Part shown: positions 46,701 through 55,771 of the stretch, piece after piece | Position numbering within the stretch: the first letter of the stretch is position 1 | How the letters are laid out: each line of letters starts with the position of its first letter | DNA from: a bacterium A37T11 | Lineage (GTDB): Bacteria; Bacteroidota; Bacteroidia; Sphingobacteriales; Sphingobacteriaceae | Direction of reading: 5' to 3' | Assembly (NCBI GenBank): GCA_900109895.1 | Contig: FOBR01000012.1 | Coordinates: 1 to 64,000 of the forward strand | DNA length: 64,000 nucleotides | Position numbers and translations under genes: made by a program | Notes under the pieces: model-generated | What the model was told of the DNA's origin: nothing | What the model saw: the letters and a program-made list of their open reading frames with translations, nothing else | Database searches by the model: none

Positions 46701-46817
46701 ATTGCGTGGCATATTAAATAAGGAGTAGAATCCAAATAAAACCAATACCAGAAAAACGGATAGGGCGACACTTGGGTGCTTCATGGCCCAGGTGATCAAA
46801 TCGTTATTTTTCTTCAT
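43713..46817 (-). CDS. RND-family efflux pump, inner-membrane permease (AcrB/HAE1-like)
   Basis: A 1034-residue protein of full RND length. It has an N-terminal helix (VALSVFLVLVLFGFYSLFNM), porter domains beginning GLMIGLYPGASSQQVENQLT, and transmembrane helices 2-6 including the functional Asp pair region GIVVDDPIVVIDNHVE. A second half repeats the pattern, with GLLALCGIVVRNGIILIDHA and MRPIFLTSSAAAVG. It pumps toxic or hydrophobic compounds to TolC using proton force. It is in an operon with adaptor (15 bp upstream) and TolC (7 bp downstream) under a TetR repressor. Confidence 0.92.
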   Translation of the reverse strand: MKKNNDLITWAMKHPSVALSVFLVLVLFGFYSLFNMPRNEFPEFTVRQGLMIGLYPGASSQQVENQLTKKVEDYLFSFNEVDKTKTYSYSQDGLMYVFVEVSNRVKDSDTKNFWNKLKNGILILQATLPKEVRGILVNSDFGNTSALLLSVESETRPYKDLKKHVEDIADELRKEPDVARVTITGDLNEQIAVYVDNNKLVHYQLTPASIMQVLQTEGAITPAGTFDGKIIDRPIHLTSFFKTEADLADQVIKTDGHGEVIKLRDVATIRKEYGDPDSYVTTNGVKSIIISLEMVNGKNIVQFGKKVNKRISNVEKQLPSDIKLTKLADQPTVVDNSITHFMKEFGFALAGVIIVSMLLLPLRIASVAAATIPITILSTLSVMYLAGIELDTVTLAALVIVLGIVVDDPIVVIDNHVEKLDQGMTVWEAAQASAKELFPSVFTATLAISATFAPLMFFMVGIAEDFVGDFPVTIIIALTLSLIISMLIVPYFNTLFIKNGLQKASKEDKPKSPSMLDRLQSFFNKHIRNAINHWQITIALGLIFIVLGGYLMAILPQQLFPKVERNQFAIEIYLPQGYRLNQTDSVVKAMEKIMAADKRVTQYTSFIGTSSPRFHTLYAPNLPGKNYAQILVNTTTEETTEEILGEYQKKYSDLFPQAYVRMKQLVMSNSNAPIEVRIAGHNLPEIKKVADTVMKMTNRIPEVTWVRTDYKEPEEGLRLAVKQDEAARLGLSKQDIANTIALHMDGIDATQVWEGNYALNVKIKANNDGKPSLEDLQSLSIASPRTNMVVPLRQVTEVNPDWEDGQIVRRNGLNTVTVQADIDKDAVAATILAELKQLVEALPLSDDVYITYGGDQQLTDENLPPMILSISLSVVLLTLLLIWHFKHVKHALLSVTTMPLSIFGAALGLHLMQYPLGFTGFIGLLALCGIVVRNGIILIDHAEEIRHDENLTVRQAAVSAAERRMRPIFLTSSAAAVGVIPMIASRSSLWGPLGTVICFGLMVSMLLTLFVLPTLYWRFFRKEDEQQPEVHAEN

Positions 46818-46832
46818 AAAATCAGCTGGTTA

Positions 46833-47897
46833 TTATGGTATTACGGTGATAAGGCTTCCATCAGTAAGTTTATGATACCCGCTTACGATCAATTTCTCGC
46901 CTGATTGCAAACCCGATTGAATTGCAAATCCCCGATCATTCATCTCCCCTGTTTTAACTGTTTTCCGAAGGGCCTTTTTTTGATCAGCAGAGGTTATATA
47001 AACAAATTGTTGCCCTTTTTCATCCACCTGCACGCTTTGCAGGGGCACGACTACCTTAGCCGAAGAGTCTGACCCCGCGGAATACACCTGGCCATTTTTC
47101 TTAAATGAAACATTGGCCACCATTCCAGGTTTTAACTCTTTTTGGTGGTTTGGAAGTCCAATATTGACCGTATATACAGGAGAACCTTGTGCCGAGGATA
47201 CGGATACTTCGGATATGTTGCCCTGAAGCACCTTATTGCCTAAAGCAGGAAGCTCTACACTACCCTTATTGCCAACCCTGAATTGGTTGATTTCTCCTTC
47301 AGGTATGGTTACTTGAACTTTTACCGAAGAAATATCCAACAACTGAACAACGGGCGTTCCGGCTGCCATCATATCGCCCACATCAGCCAATTTTGCATTG
47401 ATATAACCCGCAGCGGGGGCATACAAACGCGCATAACTTAGTTGCTCTCTGGATGCTGCTGCCGCCGCCCGGGCTTGTTCCGCCTGTTGCCGGGCTTCGA
47501 TCATTTTTATTTCGGCAATGCTTCCTTTATTGAATACCGTCAGAATACGTTGATAATTTTCACTGGCCAGATCAGCTTGCGCTTTCTGAGCTTCATATTG
47601 GCTTCGGTAAACGGCATCGTCAATGGTGGCTATAAGTTGCCCTTTTGCCACATATTGTCCCATTGAGACTGATATGGAGGTGATGCGCCCTCCTGCTTGA
47701 AATCCCAGATTTATTTCTTTTTCAGGAGCTATGGTACCACTATAAATTAAGCCCTCCACATTAGCAGCACTCTCCCCCAAATTTACTATTTTTACCGGAA
47801 TGGGTTGGTCTGCCCTTACCACTTGCTTATCTTGATGTTGGCAAGCAACGCAAAGCCAAATCCCTGTGCCTACTAATAAAAGATTATTACTCATCAT
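46833..47897 (-). CDS. RND periplasmic adaptor (HlyD/MFP family) lipoprotein
   Basis: A 354-residue protein with a lipoprotein signal (LLLVGTGIWLCVAC, Cys at about 19). A barrel-sandwich half is seen in EINLGFQAGGRITSISVSMG and GQLIATIDDAVYRSQYEAQK, an alpha-hairpin at about 100-150 (MIEARQQAEQARAAAAASRE), then the second lipoyl half LYAPAAGYINAKLADVGDMM and beta-barrel/MP domains. It links the RND permease to TolC. It lies 52 bp after tetR, so the repressor is probably the first gene of the operon. Confidence 0.9.
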   Translation of the reverse strand: MMSNNLLLVGTGIWLCVACQHQDKQVVRADQPIPVKIVNLGESAANVEGLIYSGTIAPEKEINLGFQAGGRITSISVSMGQYVAKGQLIATIDDAVYRSQYEAQKAQADLASENYQRILTVFNKGSIAEIKMIEARQQAEQARAAAAASREQLSYARLYAPAAGYINAKLADVGDMMAAGTPVVQLLDISSVKVQVTIPEGEINQFRVGNKGSVELPALGNKVLQGNISEVSVSSAQGSPVYTVNIGLPNHQKELKPGMVANVSFKKNGQVYSAGSDSSAKVVVPLQSVQVDEKGQQFVYITSADQKKALRKTVKTGEMNDRGFAIQSGLQSGEKLIVSGYHKLTDGSLITVIP

Positions 47898-47949
47898 AGT
47901 TTAACTGTTCATTTAAAAACTAATTAATATCCATTTGTTTTAAAAATTT

Positions 47950-48543
47950 TTAACACCTGCTGTTACTTAATCCACGTAATAATAAATTGATTAGCCACTT
48001 TAATCGATTATGTGGATCCTTTACAAGACCGTTCAGGAAAAATTCTTTTTCTAAACTCCCCAATGCCGTGACAACAGCCAGCACCAGGCTATCCAGTTCT
48101 TCGGGGTCCAAAGGAGCAATCTCTTGACGATCCAATGCCCAATTAAATAATTTTTTAAATAGCACCCGTTCTTTTTCAATAATCAGCGATTGAAGATTGG
48201 TAAGTAAATCCGGAAGTCTGCGAAGATCTTCAAGCAACGTACCAAATTCATCTAATTTCTTATTAAGGCATTCGAGCTTATTATTGGTATACCTTAGCAA
48301 ATTATCTCCCAAGGTTTTAGAATCATCAATACCAATTTGTGCCATACCCAAGATATCATCAATTTCAATGATGACTACCTCTTTAAATACATCTACCTTA
48401 TTTTTATAATAATGATATAACGAACTTCTGCCCATACCGCATTGTTTAGCCAGATCATCCATCGTAATGATGATAAAGCCCTTATTCCTAAAAACTACCC
48501 TTGCCGAAGCAATTATGCGATCTTTTACCGAAGAGCTTTCCAT
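47950..48543 (-). CDS. TetR-family repressor of the RND/EXPERA operon
   Basis: A 197-residue protein. The N-terminal helix-turn-helix is canonical: KDRIIASARVVFRNKGFIII, then TMDDLAKQCGMGRSSLYHYY, then KNKVDVFKEVV. The remaining helical part binds a ligand. The gene starts inside a perfect palindrome (48543-48569), so autorepression and control of the downstream RND, TolC, DUF2141, EXPERA, SDR and FUSC genes are expected. The inducer is unknown, but EXPERA and SDR partners suggest a hydrophobic compound. Confidence 0.9.
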   Translation of the reverse strand: MESSSVKDRIIASARVVFRNKGFIIITMDDLAKQCGMGRSSLYHYYKNKVDVFKEVVIIEIDDILGMAQIGIDDSKTLGDNLLRYTNNKLECLNKKLDEFGTLLEDLRRLPDLLTNLQSLIIEKERVLFKKLFNWALDRQEIAPLDPEELDSLVLAVVTALGSLEKEFFLNGLVKDPHNRLKWLINLLLRGLSNSRC

Positions 48544-48569
48544 TCGACAAATGTATAGTTTTTGTCGAA
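48543..48569 (-). promoter_or_regulatory. Palindromic operator overlapping promoter and start of tetR
   Basis: TTCGACAAA (48543-48551) and TTTGTCGAA (48561-48569) are perfect 9-bp arms with a 9-nt spacer. On the - strand the sequence contains TACATTTG, matching the TAnnTTTG -7 box, so a bound dimer would cover both the promoter and the ATG. This layout is typical for TetR autoregulation, and the mRNA may be nearly leaderless. Confidence 0.65.
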
Positions 48570-48705
48570 CTTAGAAAATGTTTTCTCTAAACTGATGTGA
48601 ATTTTAATTATGAGATGACATTTTCCTGAAACTTATCTATAATCATAAACAATATCGCCTCTTTTTGGTTTTAGCGTTTAAGAGACTTATACTAAAATTA
48701 TCAAA

Positions 48706-48822
48706 ATGAATAAATTTTTTAGGGCATTGATTGCTGGTTGGGGAGCAAAAAAATTGGGTTTAGGATGTTTCGGAACGATCATCGTTTTTATCATCATTTA
48801 TTATTTGTTAGGTAAATTCTGA
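48706..48822 (+). CDS. 38-aa single-helix membrane miniprotein
   Basis: MNKFFRALIAGWGAKKLGLG is followed by a hydrophobic helix (CFGTIIVFIIIYYLLGKF) and the stop. The basic, glycine-containing head and strongly hydrophobic tail give a one-pass inner-membrane protein. Similar short ORFs (GWGAKK-LG-GC then FIII-Y-LLG) are, from memory, recurrent in Bacteroidota. It lies between the divergent tetR and the lipase-like gene, within the otherwise gene-free stretch 48570-48943. Its role is unknown. Confidence 0.55.
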   Translation: MNKFFRALIAGWGAKKLGLGCFGTIIVFIIIYYLLGKF

Positions 48823-48943
48823 CCGGCGATTATATTCCATTATTTTATTGCTTAAATTTTATGCAATCTTGCTGTCATATGTAAAATATGCGATTTTATT
48901 TGTAAATTTGTTCAATCAATAAAGTCCATCTAAATTTTTACAT

Positions 48944-50164
48944 ATGAAAGTAAATAAAATACTCCTTAGTGCTCCATTATTCTTTTTGTTTTTTTTAATT
49001 GCTGCCTGTTCAAGCGATGATGATTCTTCTCCTGAACCTGATTCAGATTATAAATATTTAGTTTCATCAGAAGAGATTGCAGCTGTTTCCATAGATGAGA
49101 TAAAAAGTCGCCTTCCTGCTAATTTTCCAGCTGCTGCCGCCACATTGTTTGTCAATAGTGCTGTGAAAGTGTATAAGATTGTTTATCAAACAGAATTTCC
49201 AAAAGGCTTTATGATGCATGCCTCCGGACTCATTATCGTTCCGGAAAATAAGACTACCGGCCTTACGCTGCTTGGTTTCCAGCACGGAACTATATTAGAC
49301 CCAAAAGAAGCTCCTTCAAATTATAAGCCTCTGGGCAACCAGGAAGCGTATATGGGCGGTACAGTAGGCGCGTCCCTAGCCAAAGGATATATGGTGGTGA
49401 TGCCAGACTACTTGGGTTATGGTGAAAGCAGCTCCACATTACATTTGTATCAGCATAAAGAGAGCCTTGCTTCGGCCAGCCTTGACATGTTGAAGGCAGC
49501 AAAGGAATTTGCCGACAGCAAAAATTTGGGGCTTAGGAAAGAAGTACGGTTACTGGGCTACTCGGAAGGTGGATATGCTACCATGGCTCTTCACCAAGCC
49601 ATTGAGGCCACCGCAAGCGACCAATTTACTGTTGAAGCCAGTTATCCAGGTGCTGGTGCCTACGATATGGAAAGTACGGCAAAATGGGTGGTATCACAGA
49701 ATTCCAATATGGCACAACCTGCTACCACCTTTTACATGTGGACCTTACTGGTTTATAACCAATATTATAACATAGGATTACCTTTAACGGATGTTTTGCA
49801 ACCTGATTATGCCGCTAAAGTGGCTACAGCAACTGCCAATGGCAACCCATTAACGGCGCAATTAAGTGACAATCCTGCTGAGCTTTTTACCCCTGGATTC
49901 ATCGCTGCTATAAAAAATGGCACTAACACCGCGTTCACAACCGCGTTGCAGGCCAACAATGTGTATGACTGGAAACCTAATGCACCGGTGTTGCTGCTAC
50001 ATGCTGATGGAGATGACATTGTGCCTGTACTGAATGCACATAAAGCGGAGGCTGCTATGAAGGCCAACGGGGCGAATGTTTCTTTTATGTCCCTCGGATC
50101 TGGCACGCACCGCGAAAGTGCCCAAAAATACATTGAAGCTTTACTGCAGGAGCTTATTAAATAG
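48944..50164 (+). CDS. Secreted alpha/beta-hydrolase lipoprotein (secretory-lipase-like)
   Basis: A 406-residue protein with a lipoprotein signal (SAPLFFLFFLIAACSSDDD, Cys22) and an acidic Ser/Asp linker. The fold resembles fungal-type secretory lipases or esterases: GFQHGTILDPKEAP (oxyanion region), MPDYLGYGES, nucleophile elbow LLGYSEGGYATM (S207), acid in LLHADGDDIVPV and histidine in GSGTHRESA. It probably cleaves esters at the cell surface or in the periplasm. A TAAATTTG -7-like box lies at 48903-48910. It is convergent with the next RND operon and overlaps its permease gene by 8 bp. Confidence 0.82.
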   Translation: MKVNKILLSAPLFFLFFLIAACSSDDDSSPEPDSDYKYLVSSEEIAAVSIDEIKSRLPANFPAAAATLFVNSAVKVYKIVYQTEFPKGFMMHASGLIIVPENKTTGLTLLGFQHGTILDPKEAPSNYKPLGNQEAYMGGTVGASLAKGYMVVMPDYLGYGESSSTLHLYQHKESLASASLDMLKAAKEFADSKNLGLRKEVRLLGYSEGGYATMALHQAIEATASDQFTVEASYPGAGAYDMESTAKWVVSQNSNMAQPATTFYMWTLLVYNQYYNIGLPLTDVLQPDYAAKVATATANGNPLTAQLSDNPAELFTPGFIAAIKNGTNTAFTTALQANNVYDWKPNAPVLLLHADGDDIVPVLNAHKAEAAMKANGANVSFMSLGSGTHRESAQKYIEALLQELIK

Positions 50165-53100
50165 GTTCTGCTGGTTCAATTGCTGGTTTCTTTTTTCCTG
50201 TCTTCATCTTTTCAATGATGAGGTACATGGATGGCACCACAAATAGGGTAAGGATCATGGAACTGGTAAGGCCGCCAATGATGGCCCAAGCCATTCCGTT
50301 TTTAATCTCTGCACCTGAGCCACTGGCAAGAGCCACAGGCAGCATGCCAAAGATCATTGCCAGGGTAGTCATAAGTATGGGACGCAGACGCTCCTTGCCT
50401 GCCTCAATAAGCGCATCAGTGGCTGTAACGCCTTGTTTTTTTAAGTGATTTGCAAAATCAACGATCAGGATAGCGTTTTTAGACACCAGGCCCAACAGCA
50501 TAATGATGCCAATGATGGAAAAGATATTGAGTGTTTCAAGGGAAAGAGCCAACGCCAGTAATGCACCAATTAGAGCTACCGGAATAGAAAATAACACTAC
50601 AAATGGATAGATAAGGCTTTCATAGAGGGCTACCATAATCAGGTAAACCAGTAGGATGGCTGTGATCAGTGCGATGAGCAGGCTGCTAAATGCATCGCCT
50701 TGATTTTTTGTATCGCCCAAATAATCGATGCTCATCCCTGCTGGGAGTTTCTCTTGTGCCAGTTTAGCTTTAATATCAGCAGCTACCGACCCAACAGGTC
50801 TGCCCACCACATTGGCATTTACGTTAATGGATCCCATACGGTTGTATCGTTGCAGCACGCTTTCGCCCATACCGGTTGTAACCGTGGCAAACTGACTAAG
50901 CAGGAAGCTTTGGCCGCTGGTGTTGTTGAATGACAATTTTCCTACGTCTTGTATGCTGCTTCGGTTATTTGGGTCCAGGTTGATCAGTATGGGATACTCT
51001 TCACCAGCGTCTTTGTATTTATTGCGGTCGTTACCGCTGAAGGCATTTTGCAACGTCATCCCTACTTGGGCTGCATCCAGGCCCAGTTGTGCCATTTTTA
51101 CCCGGTTTAAATTGATTTCAATTTCGGGCTTCTGGTCTTTAACAGAGAGTTCAACTGATTGGGTACCGGGCACGGCGGCGATGATTTTTTTAAACCGGTC
51201 TGCGGTGCTGCGGATCTGTTTAAGGTCAAGCCCCCGAACAGCTACTTGGATGGGTGCCTGATTGACGCCGGCGATGGATGTGGGGGCTGCCGATACTTTG
51301 ATAGCTGGAATCTGCTGGATGATCTCCTGGGCAATGGCTGAACCAAAATCCTCCGATGAAATGCTTCGGTCTTTTTTATCCTTTAAGGTGATGGTCATTT
51401 CGGCCATATTGGCGTTATTGCTACCTGACACCCCATTTGATACAAAACCGATGCTTGAAAAGACGCGGGTGACTTCGGGGTGCTGCATGACCATGCGCTC
51501 TACCTGCTGGCTCACCTTATTAGTTTCGTAGACTGATGCCGATGGCCCAAGTTCAAGTTTGAGCAATAACTCCCCCTGGTCGCTGGCTGCAATAAAGGTA
51601 CTGCCTATAAACCCCTTTACGGGAAGAAGGATGGCACCTGCGATAAGCAGGATAACGCCTGAAAAAAGCCATCGTTTTTTGTGCAGAACGATTGCCAACC
51701 ACCGGCCATACCCTTCTTTTAATTGATCAATGACTCTTTCAAATCCAAGGTGAAGGCTTCCCCACCATGTCTTAGGGTTCAGGTGTTCCAATTTCCCAAA
51801 TCGGCTTGCCAGGAGTGGCGTGATGGTGAAAGAGACGAACAGGCTCATAAGGGTAGAAAACACCACTACTAAAGAAAATTCCCGCAAGATACCACCAATG
51901 ATGCCGCCGGCGAGCGATAATGGCAAGAAAACCACTACATCCACCAGTGTGATGGCCATTGCCGTAAACCCGATCTCATTACGACCATCGAGCGCTGCCT
52001 TACGCTTGTCTACACCCATCTCCAGATGGCGATAGATGTTTTCAAGCACTACGATAGAATCATCTACCAGGATGCCTACTACAAGTGTCATCGCCATTAA
52101 GGTCATGAGATTGAGGGAGAATCCGCTCAAATACATAAGAATAAACGTAGGAATTAGTGAGGAAGGCAGGGACACTAAAACAAACATGGAGCTCCTGAAA
52201 CTGTGCAGGAAGGCTAGCATAACCAAACCTACTATAAGAACAGCCAAACCCAGGTCTTCCATGACAGAGTGGGCAGATGATAGGGTAAAATGGCTCTGGT
52301 CTGTAGCGATCTCAAAGGTCATGCGCTGCCCGGCATACTGACCCTCGAGCTCCTTAAATTTGGCTTTGACCCCTTTGCTCACATTCACGGCATTGGCATC
52401 TGTTTGCTTGATGATTTGTATACCAATTGAAGGAATACCATTGATGTGGTTGATGGTTGTGGTTTTGGCTGTGGCATCAATGACTTCGGCAATATCCTTA
52501 AGGTAAATGGTGCCGCCGCCCGGCATTTGTGAAATAATAAGACCACTAAGCTGGTCAATCGATGTGACATTGGCATCGTAACGGATGGATACTTGCTGAT
52601 CCCTTGTTTCTATACTCCCAGCAGGGAACGATTGGTTGGAGTTGCCTACCACCTGGGTTACCTGACCGATGCTCAAGCCGTAGGCTTTTAGTTTATCCTG
52701 GTCAATATTAACTTGGATCTGCCGCTCGTCGCCCCCAATTATATTAACTTGGCCTACCCCCTCTATATTCTGCAGCACCGGGCGTACTTGCTTATCTATA
52801 AAATCGTAAAGTAACTTTGGAGCCATGCTGGCCGTAACGCCTGCACTGATGACTGGCATTTCTTCCAGATTGATCTTATTGACGATGGGTTTATCAATAT
52901 CCTTGGGCAGATCATTCATCACCTGGTCTGCCTTACGCTGAATGTCTCGCTCGGCCTGATCAACATTGGCATCGCTTTTTAGCGTGATGGCAATCTGGGA
53001 GGCACTTTCCTGAGAGGTGGAATTGATCTCATCCAGCCCCTCTACCGATGCGAAAGCATCTTCCAATTTCTTGGTGACAGCGGTTTGAACCTCGGAGGCT

Positions 53101-53264
53101 GAGGCGCCGGGGTAAATCGTGGTGACACTCACGATATTGATCTGGATCTTGGGTAATAGGTTATAATTGAGTAAAAAATAGCTCTGTATACCAAACAAGA
53201 TCAGTACGGTAAAGATCACTACGATCAATAAGGGCCGCTTAATAGCTATTTCGGAGATACTCAT
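50157..53264 (-). CDS. RND-family efflux permease (HAE1-like), second system
   Basis: A 1035-residue protein starting ISEIAIKRPLLIVVIFTVLI, then SVTTIYPGASASEVQTAVTK of the porter domain. The central helices contain MTLVVGILVDDSIVVLENIY, the proton-relay Asp pair. The second half has GIIMLLGLVSKNAILIVDFA and RLRPILMTTLAMIFGMLPVA, all standard for HAE1/AcrB-type pumps. It overlaps its adaptor gene by 4 bp, and the adaptor in turn follows tolC. No regulator is linked, and it differs clearly from the pump at 43713. Confidence 0.92.
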   Translation of the reverse strand: MSISEIAIKRPLLIVVIFTVLILFGIQSYFLLNYNLLPKIQINIVSVTTIYPGASASEVQTAVTKKLEDAFASVEGLDEINSTSQESASQIAITLKSDANVDQAERDIQRKADQVMNDLPKDIDKPIVNKINLEEMPVISAGVTASMAPKLLYDFIDKQVRPVLQNIEGVGQVNIIGGDERQIQVNIDQDKLKAYGLSIGQVTQVVGNSNQSFPAGSIETRDQQVSIRYDANVTSIDQLSGLIISQMPGGGTIYLKDIAEVIDATAKTTTINHINGIPSIGIQIIKQTDANAVNVSKGVKAKFKELEGQYAGQRMTFEIATDQSHFTLSSAHSVMEDLGLAVLIVGLVMLAFLHSFRSSMFVLVSLPSSLIPTFILMYLSGFSLNLMTLMAMTLVVGILVDDSIVVLENIYRHLEMGVDKRKAALDGRNEIGFTAMAITLVDVVVFLPLSLAGGIIGGILREFSLVVVFSTLMSLFVSFTITPLLASRFGKLEHLNPKTWWGSLHLGFERVIDQLKEGYGRWLAIVLHKKRWLFSGVILLIAGAILLPVKGFIGSTFIAASDQGELLLKLELGPSASVYETNKVSQQVERMVMQHPEVTRVFSSIGFVSNGVSGSNNANMAEMTITLKDKKDRSISSEDFGSAIAQEIIQQIPAIKVSAAPTSIAGVNQAPIQVAVRGLDLKQIRSTADRFKKIIAAVPGTQSVELSVKDQKPEIEINLNRVKMAQLGLDAAQVGMTLQNAFSGNDRNKYKDAGEEYPILINLDPNNRSSIQDVGKLSFNNTSGQSFLLSQFATVTTGMGESVLQRYNRMGSINVNANVVGRPVGSVAADIKAKLAQEKLPAGMSIDYLGDTKNQGDAFSSLLIALITAILLVYLIMVALYESLIYPFVVLFSIPVALIGALLALALSLETLNIFSIIGIIMLLGLVSKNAILIVDFANHLKKQGVTATDALIEAGKERLRPILMTTLAMIFGMLPVALASGSGAEIKNGMAWAIIGGLTSSMILTLFVVPSMYLIIEKMKTGKKKPAIEPAEPI

Positions 53265-54334
53265 CGTTGACTTGCTGCGTTGGTGATACTTACCTGTGTG
53301 CCATCCTGAAGGTTAATTTGGCCAGATACTACCACCAGCTCACCTTTCTTTAGCCCTTCCTGTACTTCCACCCTGCCTTCTATTTCATGCCCCACCTTAA
53401 TATACCTGAGTTTAGCGCGATTATTATCGAGTATATACACGGCAGGAGCCTGAATACTTTCTATAATGGCTTCGCGTGGGATGGTTAATACTTGTTGTTG
53501 GCTTTGGGTAGAGAAATCGGCATACACAAAGGTACCGGAGCGCAAAACAGCTTTTTGCGTATTGTTAATGCGGATCTCTGTAAGGTAACTGTGAGAAGCA
53601 TCAGATTGGGGGCTGATGAAACTGACCCGGCCTTCAAATACCTGCCCCGGGTACACATCGGTGCTAATTTTTACAGGCTGCCCTTCCTTAACCCGGTAAA
53701 CTTCTTTTTCTGTAAGAAAGACTTGTACTTTAGCCTGCGCCAGGTTTATAATGCGGGCTATTTCCCGGCCGGGGCTGTAGACCTCACCCTGCAATATACT
53801 TTTTGCCGATACAATGCCCGATATGGGTGCTTTGATCCGGGTATCACTTAGTTGTTTACGGAGCTGATCGCTCTGACTTTTTGCGTTAAGGTAATTCTGC
53901 CGGATGCCATTGACCTGCTCCTGCGTGGCCGCCTTGCCATTCAATAGCTCAGTATAGGTCTGCAAATCATTTTTTAACTTAGTTTCATTCGTTTCTGAAT
54001 TTCGGAGATTGATTTCTATTGTGCCGGCATCTAATTGAGCTAACACCTGCCCTTGCTGTACATGATCGCCCAGCTCAACGTTAAATTTTGTTAAAGTGCC
54101 ACCACCGGTAGCAGAAACGGATGCTTCCTGAAATGGGGCTACATTACCGGTTTTTACTAAATTACTCACCGTTATTTGTTCGCTCACCGTATCGATCAAT
54201 ACCGGTATTTTGATATTGTTGGCCACTTGGGGGGTATTTTTGCGATTGATTGCCTGTTTGTTGACATACAATTTGTAACCCGCCAAAAGAACGATGACGA
54301 TGAGGACCAGGATAAGCGTATATTTCTGCTTCAT
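53261..54334 (-). CDS. RND periplasmic adaptor (HlyD/MFP family), second system
   Basis: A 357-residue protein anchored by an N-terminal helix (YTLILVLIVIVLLAGYKLYV). Lipoyl half one (FQEASVSATGGGTLTKFNVE, then GQVLAQLDAGTI), an alpha-hairpin (NAKSQSDQLRKQL), lipoyl half two (RIKAPISGIVSAKSILQGEV) and beta-barrel segments follow in order, ending in the LKKGELVVVSGQINLQDGTQ membrane-proximal strand. It couples the RND pump to TolC. Its gene starts 14 bp after tolC. Confidence 0.9.
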   Translation of the reverse strand: MKQKYTLILVLIVIVLLAGYKLYVNKQAINRKNTPQVANNIKIPVLIDTVSEQITVSNLVKTGNVAPFQEASVSATGGGTLTKFNVELGDHVQQGQVLAQLDAGTIEINLRNSETNETKLKNDLQTYTELLNGKAATQEQVNGIRQNYLNAKSQSDQLRKQLSDTRIKAPISGIVSAKSILQGEVYSPGREIARIINLAQAKVQVFLTEKEVYRVKEGQPVKISTDVYPGQVFEGRVSFISPQSDASHSYLTEIRINNTQKAVLRSGTFVYADFSTQSQQQVLTIPREAIIESIQAPAVYILDNNRAKLRYIKVGHEIEGRVEVQEGLKKGELVVVSGQINLQDGTQVSITNAASQR

Positions 54335-54348
54335 GTGCGGATAATCAG

Positions 54349-55698
54349 TTAAAGGGAATCATAAAACGTTTTGAGCGTACCATTAGCTTTAGCCAGATCT
54401 ATGCGTGCCAAACAGCTATTATACAGGGCCTGCAAATAGTTATTCTGGGCTTCGCGGAGCGATTGCTGGGCAGATAACCAATCCGTCAGGCCGGCTACGC
54501 CTTTTTGGTACTGCAGGTCTGTGATGTTGAAAACAGACTTGGCAAGTTCCATATTTTTGCGGTCGCTATCGATATTTTTTTGGGCCTGAAAATAGTTGTT
54601 TTGACTATTCTGATACTCCATCTGGTATTTCTGTTCGTCAAGCTTCAGGCTGGCGACCGCATTGAGGTATTTGTATTTTGCCTCTTTGTATTGGGCCTGC
54701 CGTTTGAAACCGTCCAATAATGGCACGGTTACTTTTACCCCTATGGATGAAAAGGAACTCATGGTATTGATGGCCGGACCGAGTTGATCGCCAAATCCAA
54801 TCGCACCATAACGCCCGAATAAGGATACTTTTGGAATAATACCCATCTGAATGCGTTGTTCATCAATGGCTGCCAACGAACTGTTAACTTGGGAAATTTG
54901 ATAGTCTGTGCGGTTTTCCACTTGGAAGCCATTAGCACTGTCTGGATACACCAATGCTGGCTGGGCATCCGGCACCTTTAATGAATCAATGGGAAGCGGT
55001 CGGTCTAACGGATAGCCCATCGCGTTTTTAAGACCATTTTCTATATATTCTAAATTGTTCTGCGCAATGCGTATCTGCGAAAGAATGTTGTGGTAGTTTA
55101 CCTGGATCTTGTTGAGGTCAACTTCGGTGGTGACTCCCTTTTCTACCCGAAGGGCAGTGATGTCTTGCTGTTGCTTGATGGACGCCAGATTTTCATTTAG
55201 TAGGGCTAATTGTTCCTTGCTGACAAAGAGTTGATAGTAGGTGGTGCTGATCTGGTAAATAAGGTTCTCTTGATTCTGTTCCATCTGGAGCACTGCCTGT
55301 TTATCGCTATACTTATTTGCCTTGAGCCCCGTAATGAGCGATTGATCATAAATGGTTTGGTCCAGTTGGACGGAAGCATTCGTGTTAAATCGCTTTGTAA
55401 AGGCTACCCGTATGTCATGATCGCCAAAAAGACCAGCCGGAATAACCGATTCCTGTACTTTCAGGTTATCTTCAATATTGCCGTCTACACGGATATTTGG
55501 CATATAGGCCGCCAGGTTTTCTTTAACGACGGCTTTGGCAGCTTCGCGCTGGTTGGCAAAGATCTGAACGGAACCATGGTTTTCAAGTCCATACGCAATG
55601 CATTTTTTGAGATCCCACTTTTCCTGGGCACGGGAGTGCGGCAAAAAAAGACAGGTAAGACAAATAAAACAACAAATAAAAGATTTCGTCCCAACCAT
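54349..55698 (-). CDS. TolC-family outer-membrane efflux protein, second system
   Basis: A 449-residue protein with signal FICCFICLTCLFLPHSRAQ. It then begins EKWDLKKCIAYGLENHGSVQ, the standard TolC opening, with two helical hairpins (LLNENLASIKQQQDITALRV; NSQNNYFQAQKNIDSDRKNM) and YQKGVAGLTDWLSAQQSLRE near the end. It is the first gene of the tolC-adaptor-RND operon; the promoter lies in the 73-bp gap after the dehydrogenase gene. Confidence 0.9.
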   Translation of the reverse strand: MVGTKSFICCFICLTCLFLPHSRAQEKWDLKKCIAYGLENHGSVQIFANQREAAKAVVKENLAAYMPNIRVDGNIEDNLKVQESVIPAGLFGDHDIRVAFTKRFNTNASVQLDQTIYDQSLITGLKANKYSDKQAVLQMEQNQENLIYQISTTYYQLFVSKEQLALLNENLASIKQQQDITALRVEKGVTTEVDLNKIQVNYHNILSQIRIAQNNLEYIENGLKNAMGYPLDRPLPIDSLKVPDAQPALVYPDSANGFQVENRTDYQISQVNSSLAAIDEQRIQMGIIPKVSLFGRYGAIGFGDQLGPAINTMSSFSSIGVKVTVPLLDGFKRQAQYKEAKYKYLNAVASLKLDEQKYQMEYQNSQNNYFQAQKNIDSDRKNMELAKSVFNITDLQYQKGVAGLTDWLSAQQSLREAQNNYLQALYNSCLARIDLAKANGTLKTFYDSL

Positions 55699-55771
55699 AT
55701 AGTTCCCTGCACAGGGCAGCGCTTTTTTAAAATGCCAAAACTAACCAAAGGAAACGAGTATACAAAAGGGA

